A stretch of DNA of 64,000 nt from Viscum album (lineage: Eukaryota > Streptophyta > Magnoliopsida > Santalales > Viscaceae), in assembly GCA_963277665.1 (NCBI GenBank), contig CAUJRU010000141.1:1054001-1118000 (forward strand), given 5' to 3'. The notes beneath the pieces were generated by a model that worked only from the letters and a program-made list of their open reading frames with translations, was not told where the DNA came from and ran no database searches. A program made the translations under genes and the position numbers. This document shows, piece by piece, positions 21,399 to 36,103 of the stretch (positions are counted from its first letter, which is position 1; the number at the start of each line of letters is the position of its first letter).

Positions 21399-24300
21399 CG
21401 CATTTTAATGGAGAACTGTCATTAAATATAGTTTTGATCACTCTTATACATTATTTTGGACCAAATAAAACTCTTATTAAGAATTGGGACATCAAATTTT
21501 ACTTTGTGTAATTTTTTGGTATTTTTCCGATAGAGTTCATTTTTTTAATGAATAGTGTAAAATGTTGTGTTTTGATTCAAAATATATTTTTAATCTAATT
21601 TATTTATATGATTAGATTATATTTTGAATTGGTTTTAAAGTGAAATTAGAAAATATTTTTACCATTAAATCCAATAGTGGTCGTTGGAATCAATTTTACT
21701 TTGAAATCAGACTTAAACTAGTGTCAATCTTTTGATATTTATTGTTTCATAAAACACGCTATTTGTCATGATAGCGGGAATTAATTATTAAATTAATTAA
21801 TGTGACTTATATGTTTTGAATTTTGTAAAACGGACTTCATTTTTGAATTCAGAATATCAAATATAGCTTAGGGTGAATTTTTGGGATTTTTCTGAAGAAC
21901 TTCAATTTTTGATGAATAGTGAAACCACTAAGTGGTACTTATAAAAACTGATTTTCCGTTTAAATGAAATTTTGCCATCATTGTGTTTTGATTTTCAAAA
22001 ATCCGACATACATGGTTGTCATTAAGAAGTAAAATGCGGTTCAATGAGATTAAAATAATTTTTTGGTGAATAGTAACTTATTAAGTTTTTAATCGCGATT
22101 AGAGGTAATTAGTGTAGTTTAAGGTAAAAATGATATTATAAGAATGTGAAAACACCATGAAACTTGTCCTACACCTATTGGTTGTATCTTGGACGATCAA
22201 TACAAGCCATGGGTCAACTTGGGGACCCCATGGATCCTCTTTGGTTGGGAAATGACATAAATAACATTTTATTTAATGTAAAAGTAAAATTGACACAAAC
22301 ATGATATGTTTTACTAAAACAATTTTTAAGTGGGGTTATAAATGTCATATTTTTGATTATAAATATTCATTGGAAAGATAAAACGATTTCCTACATCATA
22401 GTATTTTTTTTATAATTTTAGGACATTAAATAAATTAAATTATTTATGACATAATAATGATGCAGCGATGACATCATTATTTGACGATTTAAATAAAATG
22501 GAAAGATAATGTAAAATATATGAACTACACATGTCCAAAACTTATTGTATGAGTGGATTTCGAAGACTTATCACCTTATCCATGAATTATATCAATGTGG
22601 GACCTTTTGAAACCGAAACACATTTTCAAATAAAGTAATATTTCTTTACTTTCCAAAAGTACCCCTCCTCTCCTCTTATAAAAGGCCCCCACCTCTACCT
22701 CATTTAACACACTCCTCAAGCCTTTGGCTCGGCCAACACCTGCCCATTTACTCTCTACACATCACTCTCCTCATCCTAGAGGATTCCCTTTTGGAAGAAT
22801 CCTTTCAAAGGAAGCCTTTAGGCTCAAATCAAAAGGAGTTACACTTTTAAAGGTAATTCATTCTCTCATGTTCATTTGTTTTATTTTGCTTCTCCAACCC
22901 AATAAACTCTTTTTATTTACTTATTTTGTAACAACACCAGTATATTCAATATACTAGGATGTTGTTATAAGATTTATTCGAGCTACACTCTCACACAACT
23001 ACATCAAATGGTTAAAGAACATACGGTTTCTGTGGATGGTGAAATTCTGCCTCCCGAAACGATGATTGTTCAATACTCATTTAACACCTTCACAGGTGGC
23101 CATTATGATGTCAATATTTTTATATATGATATATAATATGTTTATGTTTTATTTATGCTTCTGTATTTTTCATTTTTGTCTTACCTTTATGGCTTCCATT
23201 ATGGGTATACGCGATATCTTCATTTAAGGAAGTGCGGACTACCGCCCCCTCAAAGTGATTTGATTCGTTAAATACCATATGTGGGATGTATAAAGGATAG
23301 AAATATGATATTATATATGATATTATACTAGAATTATAATATACCTTTATATCATTCCATTCTATAAAATACAAAATAGAAATGAAAGTAGCGTTCATGC
23401 GTACGTACGGCTTACCGTCTCCATGAACGGTGCATTTCATTTCTTACCTCTAAATGATTATGTAATGTTATAAATTCATGCATGTACTGGATATATAGGA
23501 CATTTATGATATATACATAATGAATAAAATTCTGGATATAATAAACATTTGTCCACACGAACAACATGTAATTGTAAGAAGTCCACTTTTGACTTAAGAA
23601 CCAAATATCGGCAAAACAAATATTATTAACTTAAATGATTACATAATGTTTATGACATGGAAATAAGTGATATAAAAGGAATAATAAGCTTGAAAAAGGT
23701 TCTTAATCAAGTATAAATTAACTCAAGTTTATTATTCAGGAGATGAAAGAACGATCGAGTCAAGTCGAACCCGAGGTAAGGGATCCTGCAACTCTCTTTC
23801 TTTTTAAGTACACTCTTTTATGTCATTTATTTTAAGCTCATCTTTCTTATGATTGGGATGTTATTTTATATTAAATTTACTGTAATTTTTATGTTCATGT
23901 GATGAGAGACCCTATTCTCTCTCATCAATCCATTTTGGAAGTTTTGAGTGGCGCCGTTAGGCTGCCGAACTTTCGTAAGAGATCTAACCTCTCTCTTTCT
24001 TTTTAAGTACTCTCCTTTATGTCACTTCTTTTAAACTCCTCCTTGCAATGTTGGGGGATTTTATTTTATATTCCACTTGCTTTAAATTCTATTGTAATAT
24101 GATGGGATACTCTATTTGATCTCATCAATCCATATTCGGAAGTTTTATGTGGTGCCGTTAGGCTGCCGAGTTTTCGTAAGGGATTTTTCATCTCACTTTT
24201 ATTCCCGTGAGATTTATGCTACATTTTCCACAAATTCCATTGAGTGGTGTATGTACTGACCATTATTCTACTCTTTGTGTAAGATAATTTAGTTTATGAT

Positions 24301-25135
24301 TATTTACATCAATGATCTATTGTCCTTCTTTCATGGGGTGTATGTTTTGAAGGATACCCAAGTCGGTAAGGGAACCTTTCACCCTCCTCTTTTTTTAAAA
24401 GACATCTTTTGTTGGGTCTTTTAATTTACATATTTTTATGTTGGGATATGTTCTCATATATCCTTATTGATGTAAATTTTATGTCCAAGTGATGAGATAC
24501 ACTTTTTATCTCTCATCAACTCATTTTTATGTGACGTCGTTAGGCTGTCAAGGGAACTTCTTAACCCAATTTCGATTTCTTTGGGTTCAACATGTAGTCA
24601 TTGAATATATCATCCATTGAATATGTGTGAATGAACTTTTATTGTTTTACACTTAATATCCACTTATATTGGGTGTATTTATATTTTTCACACATATTTT
24701 GAGATTGATTTGTCCTTAATTTAAGGATACCTTCTTTATAAGGGATTTCATCACATTTGACATTTCTATTGAGGGTTCATTGTTGTTATGCACCAATTCA
24801 CTCTTATATGGTGTATATACTGTCCTTTGGAGTATTATATCATGAATCCTTTTATTCTCATGATATTATAAAGTTCTGAATAAATGTTATTCCTCGATTA
24901 TTGTATTCAAGTGTCTCTAATTTTGGTAAAACCCATTTAACCAGAATATCGTTTTAAATGTTTTAATTATTTGTTCTTATTAATATCCTTGTTTTCAAAA
25001 TGGTTTTAAGGATTTATTTATATGGATATTAATGGTTTAAAATGTTAAAAGCTTAAAGGTGGTATGGGAAACTTTGATTCAAAAATCTCTTTATTAAATG
25101 TTTTAAATGGTTTTGGAAATGGTTTCTTTTTGAAT
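21399..25135 (+). repeat. Truncated family H LTR, long-U5 form
   Basis: It starts inside U3 (CGCATTTTAATGG), has its TATA box at 22677-22683 and hairpin at 23379-23443, and carries the full unit array. It ends at GAATGG, where the sequence flips to the inverted strand of another LTR with a few shared bases (AATGGA). Confidence 0.85.
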
Positions 25136-27740
25136 GGAAACCTATTTAAAATAAAACATGGATTATTTCTTGACACATCCTTGACACTATCGTCACATCA
25201 TGTACCTTTCCCTTGACCTGTGAAAAACATTTCAAAAACTTGGGATGAGCATAAAAAGCTCAGTAAGGGTTATAAAAATATGGAAAGGAAACATGAGTTC
25301 ATATATACATAAGAATGAAATCATACTTTACCCATAAAACATTGGCACTTTAACATACCTCATAAAATCATGAATAAATCATAGAAATCATAAGACATAA
25401 AGGTAACTTGAGGCATTCATAACATTCTTACGTAGGGAGTAACCCTCTTGGTTATGTTTGGAATACCCATCACAGTATATTCCCAAAATATATTCGGAGA
25501 AACCTTAACATTTCACTCCTTCGCGTTACCCAATGCATTGGAGAGCTATAACAGGCTCACCCGCCCTTAGTTTATCACGGAACCACCCGTCTTCATAATA
25601 ATGCCCAAGAACCATAACATAATCATATCACATAAAACATGCATAAAGGAAACATAACATTTCCACATTTCAATCACGAGATATCAATACAACACATTGA
25701 TATAATAAAAACATTATGAAAACCATTTTCAATACCAAAGTAAAACATGGTATCTATTTTTCGTTTAAAAAAATGTATGGCTTGTAGAGGAAGCCGAAAC
25801 TCAAATAACGGTCACAACGGCGGAGAAGTCATTGTCGCCGCATACGTACGACAAAAACATTCCCTTTTGTCGTTTAGTAAACGCTTCGTATAAAAAATAT
25901 TCCTTTTGAATAAACGTAAAAGTAAAAGGGGTTTATGCACCGTATAAAAGAAAGTTGTGTATAAATAAAATATGCCTCAATGAAAGGAGATTGAGATGAA
26001 GTCACATACCTCGTATCAGACTTGACCCGACCGTTCTTTAATCTCCTGAATAATAAACTTGAGTTAATCTCTACTTGCTTATGAATCTTTTTCAAGTTCA
26101 TTATTCCTTTTATATCATGTTATGAACATCATGTAATCAGTTATGTTAATAATGTTCATTTTGTCAGTATTTGGTTCTTAAGTCAAAAATAGACATCTTA
26201 CACTTACATGTTGTTAATTTGGTCATAGGTTTGTTATATCCAGAATTATATTAATGATTTGTATAACATATATAGCATATATATTCATCATATACATGTA
26301 TTTATAATATTACATCACATTTAGAGGTAAGAAATGAAATGCACCGTTCATGGAGGCGGTAAGCCGTACGTACGCATGAACGCTACTTCCATTTCTATTT
26401 CATATTTTCTGGAATGGAATCATAAAGATATAAGAGTATATTATAATTCCAGTATAATAAAATATATAATATCATTAACTTTATCCTTTACACATCCCAC
26501 ATATGGTATTAACGAATCAAATCACTTTCAGGGGGCGGTAGTCCGCACTTCCTAAAATGAAGATATCGTGTTTACCCATAATGGAAACCATAAAGGTATG
26601 CCCAAAATAAAAAAAAACAGAAGCTTAAGGAAAACATAAACATATTATATATCATATATAAAAATAGTGACATCATAATGGCCACCTTTGAAGGTGTTAA
26701 ATGAGTATTGAACAATCATCGTTTCGGGAGACAGAATTTTTCCATCCACAGAAACCGTATATTCTTTAACCATTTGATGTAGTTGTGTGAGAGTGTAGCT
26801 CAAATAGATCTTATAACAACATCCTAGTATATTGAAGATACTGGTGTTGTTACAAAATAAGTAAATAAAAAGAGTTTAGGGGGTTGGAGAAGCAAAATAA
26901 AACAAATGAACATGAGAGAATAAATTACCTTTAAAAGTGTAACTCCTTTTGATTTGAGCCTAAAGGCTTCCTTTGAAAGGATTATGTCCAAAGGGAATCC
27001 TCTAGGATGAGGAGAGGGATGTGGAGGGAGTAAATGGGCAGGGGTTGGCCGAGCCAAAGGCTTGAGGAGTGTGTGAAATGAGGTAGAGGTGGGGGCCTTT
27101 TATAAGAGGAGAGGAGGGGCACTTTTGAAAAGTAAAGAAATATTACTTTATTTGAAAATGTGTTTCGCTTTTAAAAGGTCCCACATTGATATAATTAGTG
27201 GATAAGGTGATAAGGGTTCGAAATCCACTCATCCAATTGGTTTTGGCCATTTGTAGTTCATAGATTTTACATTGTCTTTCCATTTTATTTAAATCGTCAA
27301 ATAATGATGTCATCGCGGCATCATCATTATGTCATAAATATTTTAATTTATTTAATGTCTAAAAATCATAAAAAAAATTCTATGATGTAGGAAAAATTTT
27401 TATCTTTCCAAAGACTATTTATAATCAAATATATGATCTTTATAACCCCATGTAAAAATTGTTTTCGTAAAACATATTATGTTTGTGTCATTTTTACTTT
27501 TACATTAAATAAAAAGTTATTTATGTCATTTCCCAACCAAAATGTCTCCATGGGGTCCCCAAGTTGACCCATGGCTTGTCTTGGTCGGCCATGACACAAC
27601 CAATAAGGTTGGGACATGTGTCTAGGTCATTTCATATTATTAAAGCATTATTTATACCTTAAACTACACTATTTACCACTAATCGCGATTAAAAACTTAA
27701 TAAGTTACTATTCACCAAAAAATTATTTTAATCTCATTGA
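25136..27740 (-). repeat. Inverted truncated family H LTR, short-U5 form
   Basis: It reads on the minus strand, from about 170 bp inside the LTR 3' end back into U3. The region between exon 2 and the distal part is short: GAG|GTATG-type donor, then one unit only. Hairpin at 26331-26395, TATA box at 27098-27104. At 27740 it meets a + strand LTR. Confidence 0.85.
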
Positions 27741-29001
27741 TCCACTTTGGTTGGGAAATGACATAAATAACATTTTATTTAATGTAAAAGTAAAATTGAC
27801 ACAAACATGATATGTTTTACTAAAAATTTTTTTAAGTGGGGTTATACAAGTCATCTTTTTGATTATAAATATTAATTGGAAAGCTAAAAAGATTTCCTAC
27901 ATCATAGTATTTTTTTTATAATTTTTAGACATTAAATAAATTAAATTATTTATGACATAATAATGATGCAGCGATGACATCATTATTTGACGATTTAAAT
28001 AAAATGGAAAGATAATGTAAAATCTATGAACTACACATGTCCAAAACTTATTGGATGAGTGGATTTCGAAGCATTATCACCTTATACACGAATTATATCA
28101 ATGTGGGACCTTTTGAAACCGAAACACATTTTCAAATAAAGTAATATTTCTTTACTTTCCAAAAGTGCCCCTTCTCTTCTCTTATAAAAGGCCCCCACCT
28201 CTACCTCATTTAACACACTCCTCAAGCCTTTTGCTCGGCCAAACCCTGCCCATTTACTCTCTCCACATCCCTCTCCTCATCCTAGAGGATTCCCTTTGGG
28301 AAGAATCCTTTCAAAGGAAGCCTTTAGGCTCAAATCAAAAGGAGTTACACTTTTAAAGGTAATTCATTCTCTCATGTTCATTTGTTTTATTTTTCTTCTC
28401 CAACCCCCTAAACTCTTTTTATTTACTTCTTTTGTAACAACACCAGTATATTAAATATACTAGAATGTTGTTATAAGATTTATTCAAGCTAAACTCTCAC
28501 ACAACTACATCAAATGGTTAACGAACATACGGTTTCCGTCGATGGTGAAATTCTGCCTCCCGAAACGATGATTGTTCAATACTCATTTAACACCTTCATA
28601 GGTGGCCATTATGATGTCACTATTTTTATATATGATATATGATATGTTTATGTTTATTTATGCTTCTGTATTTTTAATTTTTATCTTACCTTTATGGCTT
28701 CCCTTATGGGTATACGCGATATCTTCATTTAAGGAAGTGCGGACTACCGCCCCCTCAAAGTGATTTGATTCGTTAAATACCATATGTGGGATGTATAAAG
28801 GATAGAAATATGATATTATATATGATATTATACTGTAATTATAATATACCTTTATATCATTATTATTCCATTCTATAAAATACGAAATAGAAATGAAAGT
28901 AGCGTTCATGCGTACGTACGGCTTACCGTCTCCATGAACGGTGCATTTCATTTCTTACCTCTAAATGATTATGTAATGTTATAAATGCATGCATGTCCAA
29001 C
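27741..29001 (+). repeat. Truncated family H LTR (U3 to intron 1)
   Basis: It begins at CCACTTTGGTTGGG in U3, has its TATA box at 28183-28189 and hairpin at 28890-28954, and is cut off inside intron 1 just after GCATGCATG. The next base begins an inverted LTR 3' terminus. Confidence 0.85.
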
Positions 29002-32000
29002 TGTAAGGACCCAGCCTTAAACCTTACTTAAACATGAGTTATTACAAGATTACACATTGAGGATCTTTTCAGGTTTAGAGTTTTAGAGAATTAGATCATG
29101 AAACTTGCATTAAATTCCACATTTAAACAAGGTGGTTACATGAAAGACAATATTAATTCTTCCCATCAATGGAAACCTATTTAAAATAAAACACGGATTC
29201 TTTCTTGAAACATCCTTGACACTATCGTCACATCATGTACCTTTCCCTTGACCTGTGAAAAGCATTTCAAAAACTTGGGATGAGCATCAAAATCTCAGTA
29301 AGGGTTATAAAAATATGGAAAGGAAACATGATTTCATATATACATAAGAATGAAATCATACTTTACCCATAAAACATAGGCATATCAAATCATGAATAAA
29401 TCATAGAAAACATAAGACATAAAGGTAACTTGAGGCATTCATAACATTCTTACGTAGGGAGTAACCCTCTTGGTTACGTTTGAAATACCCATCACAGTAT
29501 ATTCCCTAAATCTCTTCGGAGAAACCTTAACGTTTCACTCCTTCGCGTTACCCAATGCATTGGAGAGCTATATCGGGATCACCCGCCCTTAGTTTATCAC
29601 AGAACCACCCGTTCTTCATAACAATGCCGAAGAACCATAACATAATCGTATCACATAAACATGAATAAAGGAAACATAACAATTCCACATTTCAATCACA
29701 ATATAACATTTTAGGATATTGAAATAATGAATCCATTCAAAAAGAAACCATTTCCAAAACCATTTAAAACATTTAATAACGAGATTTTTGAATCAAAGTG
29801 TCCCATACCACCTTTGAAGCTTTTAACATTTTAAACCATTAATATCCATATAAATAAATCCTTAAAACCATTTTGAAAACATGGATATTAATAAGAACAA
29901 ATAATTAAAACATTTAAAACGATATTTTGGTTAAAGGGGTTTTACCAAAATTAGAGACACTTGAATACAATAATAGAGGAATAACATTTTGTCAGAACTT
30001 TATAATATCATGAGAATAAAAGGATTCATTATATAATACTCCAAAGGACAGTATATACACCATATAAGAGTTAATTGGTGCATAACAACAATGAACCCTC
30101 AATAGAAATGTCAAATGTGATGAAATCCCTTATAAAGAAGGTATCCTTAAATTAAGAACAAATAAATCTCAAAAATATGTGTGACAAATATATATACACC
30201 CAATATAAGTGGATATTAAGTGTAAAACAATAAAAGGTCATTCACACGTATTCAATGGATGACATATTCAATGACTACAAGTTGAACCCAAAGAAATCGA
30301 AATTGGGTTAAAAAGTTCCCTTGACAGCCTAACGGCATCACATCCAAATGAGTTGATGAGAGATAAAAAGTGTATCTCATCACTTGGACATAAAATTTAC
30401 ATCAATAATGATGTTTGATAACATATCCCAACATAAAAATATGTAAATTAAAAGACCCAATAAAAGAAGTCTTTTAAAAAAGAGGAGGGTGAAATGTTCC
30501 CTTACCGACTTGGGTATCTTTCAAAACATACACCCCATGAAAGAAAGACAATAGGTCATTGATGTAAATACTCATAAAAGAAATTATATTACACAAAGAG
30601 TATAATAATGGGCATTACATACACCACTCAATGGAATTTGTGGAAAATGTAGCATAAATCTCACGGGAATAAAAGTGAGATGAAAAATCCCTTACGAAAA
30701 CTCAGCAGCCTAACGGCGCCACATAAAACTTCCAAATATGGATTGATGAGATAAAATAGAGTATCCCATAATATTACAATAGAATTTACAGCAAGTGGAA
30801 TATAAAATAAAATCCCCCAACATTGTAAGGAGGAGTTTAAAAGAGGTGACATAAAGGAGAGTACTTAAAATGAAAGAGAGAGGTTAGATCTCTTACGAAA
30901 GTTCGGCAGCATAACGGCGCCACTCAAAACTTCCAAAATGGATTGATGAGAGAGAATAGGGTCTCTCATCACATGAACATAAAAATTACAGTAAATGTAA
31001 TATAAAAGGACATCCCAATCATAAGAAAGATGAGCTTAAAATAAATGACATAAAAGAGTGTACTTAAAAAGAAAGAGAGTTGTAGGATCCCTTACCTCGG
31101 TTCCGACTTGACTCGATCGTTCTTTAATCTCCTGAATAATAAAATTGAGTTAATTTATAATTCCTTAAGAAACTTTTTCAAGTTCATTATTACTTTTATA
31201 CCACTTATTACCATGTCATAAACATTATGTAATCATTTAAGTTAATAATATTTGTTTTGCCGATATTTGGATCTTAAGTCGAAAGTGGACTTCTTACAAT
31301 TACATGTTGTTCGTGTGGCCAAATGTTTATTATATCCAGAATTGTATTAATTATGTAGATATCATATATTTCATATATATCCAGTACATTCATTCATTTA
31401 TAACATTACATAATCATTTAGAGGTAAGAAATGAAATGCACCGTTCATGGAGACGGTAAGCCGTTCGTACGCATGAACGCTACTTTCATTTCTATTTCGT
31501 ATTTTATAGAATGGAATAATAATGATATAAAGGTATATTATAATTCCAGTATAATATCATATATAATATCATATTTCCATCCTTTATACATCCCACATAT
31601 GGTATTTAACGAATCAAATCACTTTGAGGGGGCGGTAGTCCACACTTCCTTAAATGAAGATATCGCGTATACCCATAATGGAAGCCATAAAGGTAAGACA
31701 AAAATGAAAAATACAGAATCATAAATAAAACATAAACATATTATATATCATATATAAAAATAGTGACATCATAATGTCCACCTTTTAAGGTGTTAAATGA
31801 GTATTGAACAATCATCGTTTCGGGAGGCAGAATTTCACCATCCACGGAAACCGTATGTTCTTTAACCATTTGATGTAGTTGTGTGAGAGTGTAGCTAAAA
31901 TAAATCTTATAACAATATCCTAGTATATTTAAGATACTGGTGTTGTTACAAAAGAAGTAAATAAAAAGAGTTTAGGGGGTTGGAGAAGCAAAATAAAACA

Positions 32001-33548
32001 AATGAACATGAGAGAGTGAATTACCTTTAAAAGTGTAACTCCTTTTGATTTGAGCCTAAAGGCTTCCTTTGAAAGGATTATTCCCAAAGGGAATCCTCTA
32101 GGATGAGGAGAGGGATGTGGAGAGTGTAAATGGGCAGGGGTTGGCCAAGAAAAAAGCTTGAGGAGTGTGTTAAATGAGGTAGAGGTGGGGGCCTTTTATA
32201 AGAGGAGAGGAGGGGCACTTTTGGAAAGTAAAGAAATATTACTTTATTTGAAAATGTGTTTCGGTTTCAAAAGGTCCCACATTGATATAATTCGTGGATA
32301 AGGTGATAAGGATTATAAATACACTCATCCAATATTTTTTGGTCATGTGTAGTTCATAGATTTTAAATTATCTTTCCATTTTATTTAAATCGTCAAATAA
32401 TGATGTCATCGCTGCATCATTATTATGTCATAAATAATTTAAATTATTTAATGTCTAAAAATTATAAAAAAAATACTATGATGTAGGAAATCTTTGTATA
32501 TTTCCAATGAATATTTATAATCAAAAATATGACTTGTATAACCCCACTTAAATATTGTTTTAGTAAAACCTATCATGTTTGTGTTAATTTTACTTTTACA
32601 TTAAATAAAATGTTATTTATGTCATTTCCCAACCAAAGTGGATCCATGGGGTCCCCAAGTTGACCCATGGATTTTCTTGGTCGGCCATGATACAACCAAT
32701 GAGGGTAAGACATGTGTCAAGCTCATCTCATTTTATTAAAGCATTATTTTTACCTTAAACTACACTAATTACCACTAATCGCGATTAAAAACTTAATAAG
32801 TTACTATTCACCAAAAAATTATTTTAATCTCATTGAACCACATTTTACTTCTTAATGACAACCATGTATGTTGGATTTTTGAAAATCAAAACACAATGAT
32901 GGAAAAATTTCATTTAAACGGAAAATCAGTTTTTATAAGTACCACTTAGTGGTTTCACTATTCATCAAAAATTGAAGTTTTTCAGAAAAATCCCAAAAAT
33001 TCACCCTAAGCTATATTTGATATTCTGAATTCAAAAATGAAGTCCGTTTTAAAAAATTCAAAACATATAAGTCACATTAATTAATTTAATAATTAATTCC
33101 CTCTTTCATGACAAATAGCATGTTTTATGAAACAATAAGTATCAAAATATTGACACTAGTTTAAGTCTGATTTCATAGTGAAATTGATTCCAACGACCAC
33201 TATTGGATTTAATGGTAAAAATATATTCTAATTTCACTTTAAAACCAATTAAAAATATAATCTAATCATATAAATAAATTATATTAAAAAGTGGTTTTGA
33301 ATTAAAATACAACATTTTACACTATTCATTAAAAAAATGAACTTTATCGGAAAGATACCAAAAATTTACACAAAGTAAATTTTGATGTCCCGATTCTTAA
33401 TAAGAGTTTTATTTGGTCCAAAATAATGTTTAAGAGTGAAAAAATATATATTTAATGACGGTTCTCCATCAAAAGGTGATAAGTGAACCTTTAGTGAAAA
33501 CTAGGGCATATACGCCTAAAATTGAATTCTTTCCGTATTTTAAGCCTT
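29002..33548 (-). repeat. Inverted, nearly complete family H LTR, long-U5
   Basis: Read on the minus strand it ends ...GGTCCTTACA at 29002, an intact LTR 3' terminus with CA. All array units are present, with hairpin at 31428-31492 and TATA at 32194-32200. It lacks about the first 275 bp of U3 at 33548. No primer site lies next to the intact end, so this was either a solo LTR or a 3' LTR. Confidence 0.85.
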
Positions 33549-36103
33549 TATACTTATTGTTTTATAAAAACACGCTATTTGCTCTGACAGCGGTAATTAA
33601 TTATTAAATTAATTAATGTGACTAATATTTTTTGAATTTTGTAAAACGGGCTTCATTTTTGAATTCGGAATATCAAATGTAGCTTAGGGTGAATTTTTGG
33701 GATTTTTCTAAAAAACATCAATTTTTGATGAATAGTGAAACCACTAAGTGGTACTTATAAAAAATGATTTTTCAGTTTAAATGGAATTTTTCCATATTTG
33801 TGTTTTGAATTTCAAAAATCCGACATACATGGTTGTCATTAAGAAGTAAAATGTGGTTCAATGGGATAAAAATAATTTTTTTGGTGAATAGTAACTTATT
33901 AAGTTTTTAATCGCGATTAGTGGTAATTAGTGTAGTTTAAGGTAAAAATGATATTATAAGAATGTGAAAACACCATGAAACTTGTCCTACACCTATTGGG
34001 TGAGTCATGACCGACCAAGACAAGCCATGGGACAACTTGGGGACCCCATGGAGCCACTTTAGTTGGAAAATGACAATAATATATTTTTATTTAATGTTAA
34101 AATTAAAAATGACACAAACATGATATGTTTTACTAAAACAATTTTTAAGTGGGGTTATACAAGTCATCTTTTTTATTATAAATATTCATTGCAAATCTAA
34201 AAATATTTCCTACATCATAGTAATTTTTTTATAATTTTTAGACATTAAATAAATTAAATTATTTATGACATCATAAGGATGCAGTGATGACATCATTATT
34301 TAACGATTAAAATAAAATGGAAAGATAATGTAAAATATATGAACTAAACATGTCCATAACTTATTTTATGGGTGGCTTTCGAACCTTTATAACCTTATCC
34401 ACGAATTATATCAATGTGGGACATTTTAAAACCGAAACACATTTTCAAATAAAGTAATATTTCCTTACTTTCCAAAAGTGCCCCTCCTCTCCTCTTATAA
34501 AAGGCCCCCACCTCTACCTCATTTAACACACTCCTAAAGCCTTTGGCTCGGCCAACCCCTGCCCATTTACTCTCTCCACATCCCTCTCCTCATCCTAGAG
34601 GATTCCCTTTGGGCGGAATCCATTCAAAGGAAGCCTTTAGGCTCAAATCAAAAGGAGTTACACTTTTAAAGGTAATTCACTCTCTCATGTTCATTTGTTT
34701 TATTTTTCTTCTCCAACCCCCTAAACTCTTTTTATTTACTTCTCTTGTAACAAAACCAGTATCTTAAATATACTAGGATGTTGTTATAATATTTATTCGA
34801 GCTACACTCTCACACAACTACATCAAATGGTTAAAGAACATACGGTTTCCGTGGATGGTGAAATTCTGCCTCCCGGAACGATGATTGTTCAATACTCATT
34901 TAACACCTTCAAAGGTGGCCATTATGATGTCACTATTTTTATATATGATATATAATATGTTTATGTTTTATTTATGCTTCTGTATTTTTCATTTTTGTCT
35001 TACCTTTATGGCTTCCATTATGGGTATACGCGATATCTTCATTTAAGGAAGTGCGGACTACCGCCCCCTCAAAGTGATTTGATTCGTTAAATACCATATG
35101 TGGGATGTATAAAGGATGGAAATATGATATTATATATGATATTATACTGGAATTATAATATACCTTTATATCATTATTATTCCATTCTATAAAATACGAA
35201 ATAGAAATGAAAGTAGCGTTCATGCGTACGAATGGCTTACCGTCTCCATGAACGGTGCATTTCATTTCTTACCTCTAAACGATTATGTAATGTTATAAAT
35301 GCATGCATGTACTGGATATATATGAAATATATGATATCTACATAATTAATATAATTCTAGATATAATAAAAATTTGGCCACACGAACAACATGTAATTGT
35401 AAGAAGTCCACTTTCGACTTAAGAACCAAATATCGGCAAAACAAATATTATTAACTTAAATGATTACAAAATGTTTATGACATGGTAATAAGTGGTATAA
35501 AAGTAATAATGAACTTGAAAAATGTTCTTAAGGAATTAGAAATTAACTCATGTTTATTATTCAGGAGATTAAAGAACGATCGAGTCATGTCGGACCCGAG
35601 GTAAGGGATCCTACAACTCTCTTTCTTTTTAAGTACACTCTTTTATGTCATTTATCTTAAGCTCATATTTCTTATGATTGGGATGTTCTTTTATATTACA
35701 TTTACTGTAATTTTTATGTTCATGTGATGAGAGACCCTATTCTCTCTCATCAATCCATTTTGGAAGTTTTGAGTGGCGCCGTTAGGCTGCCGAACTTTTG
35801 TAAGAGATCTAACCTCTCTCTTTCTTTTTAAGTACTCTCCTTTATGTCACTTCTTTTAAACTCCTCCTTGCAATGTTGGGGGATTTTATTTTATATTCCA
35901 CTTGCTATAAATTCTATTGTAATATGATGGGATACTTTATTTGATCTCATCAATCCATATTCGGATGTTTTATGTGGCGCCGTTAGGCTGCCGAGTTTTC
36001 GTAAGGGATTTTTCATCTCACTTTTATTCCCGTGAGATTTATGCTACATTTTCCACAAATTCCCTTGAGTGGTGTATGTACTGCCCATTATTATACTCTT
36101 TAG
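33549..36103 (+). repeat. Truncated family H LTR, long-U5
   Basis: It begins in U3 (TACTTATTGTTTT), TATA box 34496-34502, hairpin 35204-35268, where the loop has GTACGAATGG in place of GTACGTACGG. It is cut in the third array unit by an inverted LTR end. Confidence 0.85.

Noticed and set aside
22724..22957. Repeated 74-77 codon open frame after the TATA box (many copies, such as 34543, 39221, 49376, 60326)
   Set aside because: The frame starts at TTG and has no conserved ATG. It crosses the intron 1 donor, and its repetition follows from LTR copy number.
28658..28951. Antisense frame of 93-97 codons with a true ATG, open in several LTRs (23153, 31431, 34972, 43314)
   Set aside because: It lies antisense to intron 1 and its N-terminus is just the hairpin read backwards. 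Other copies break it, and no protein motif was recognised.
25100..29010. Fold-back artefact of a single molecule at the inverted junctions
   Set aside because: Sequences on the two sides come from different LTR positions and different U5 forms, so they are not mirror images. An assembly chimera remains possible and is listed as a finding.
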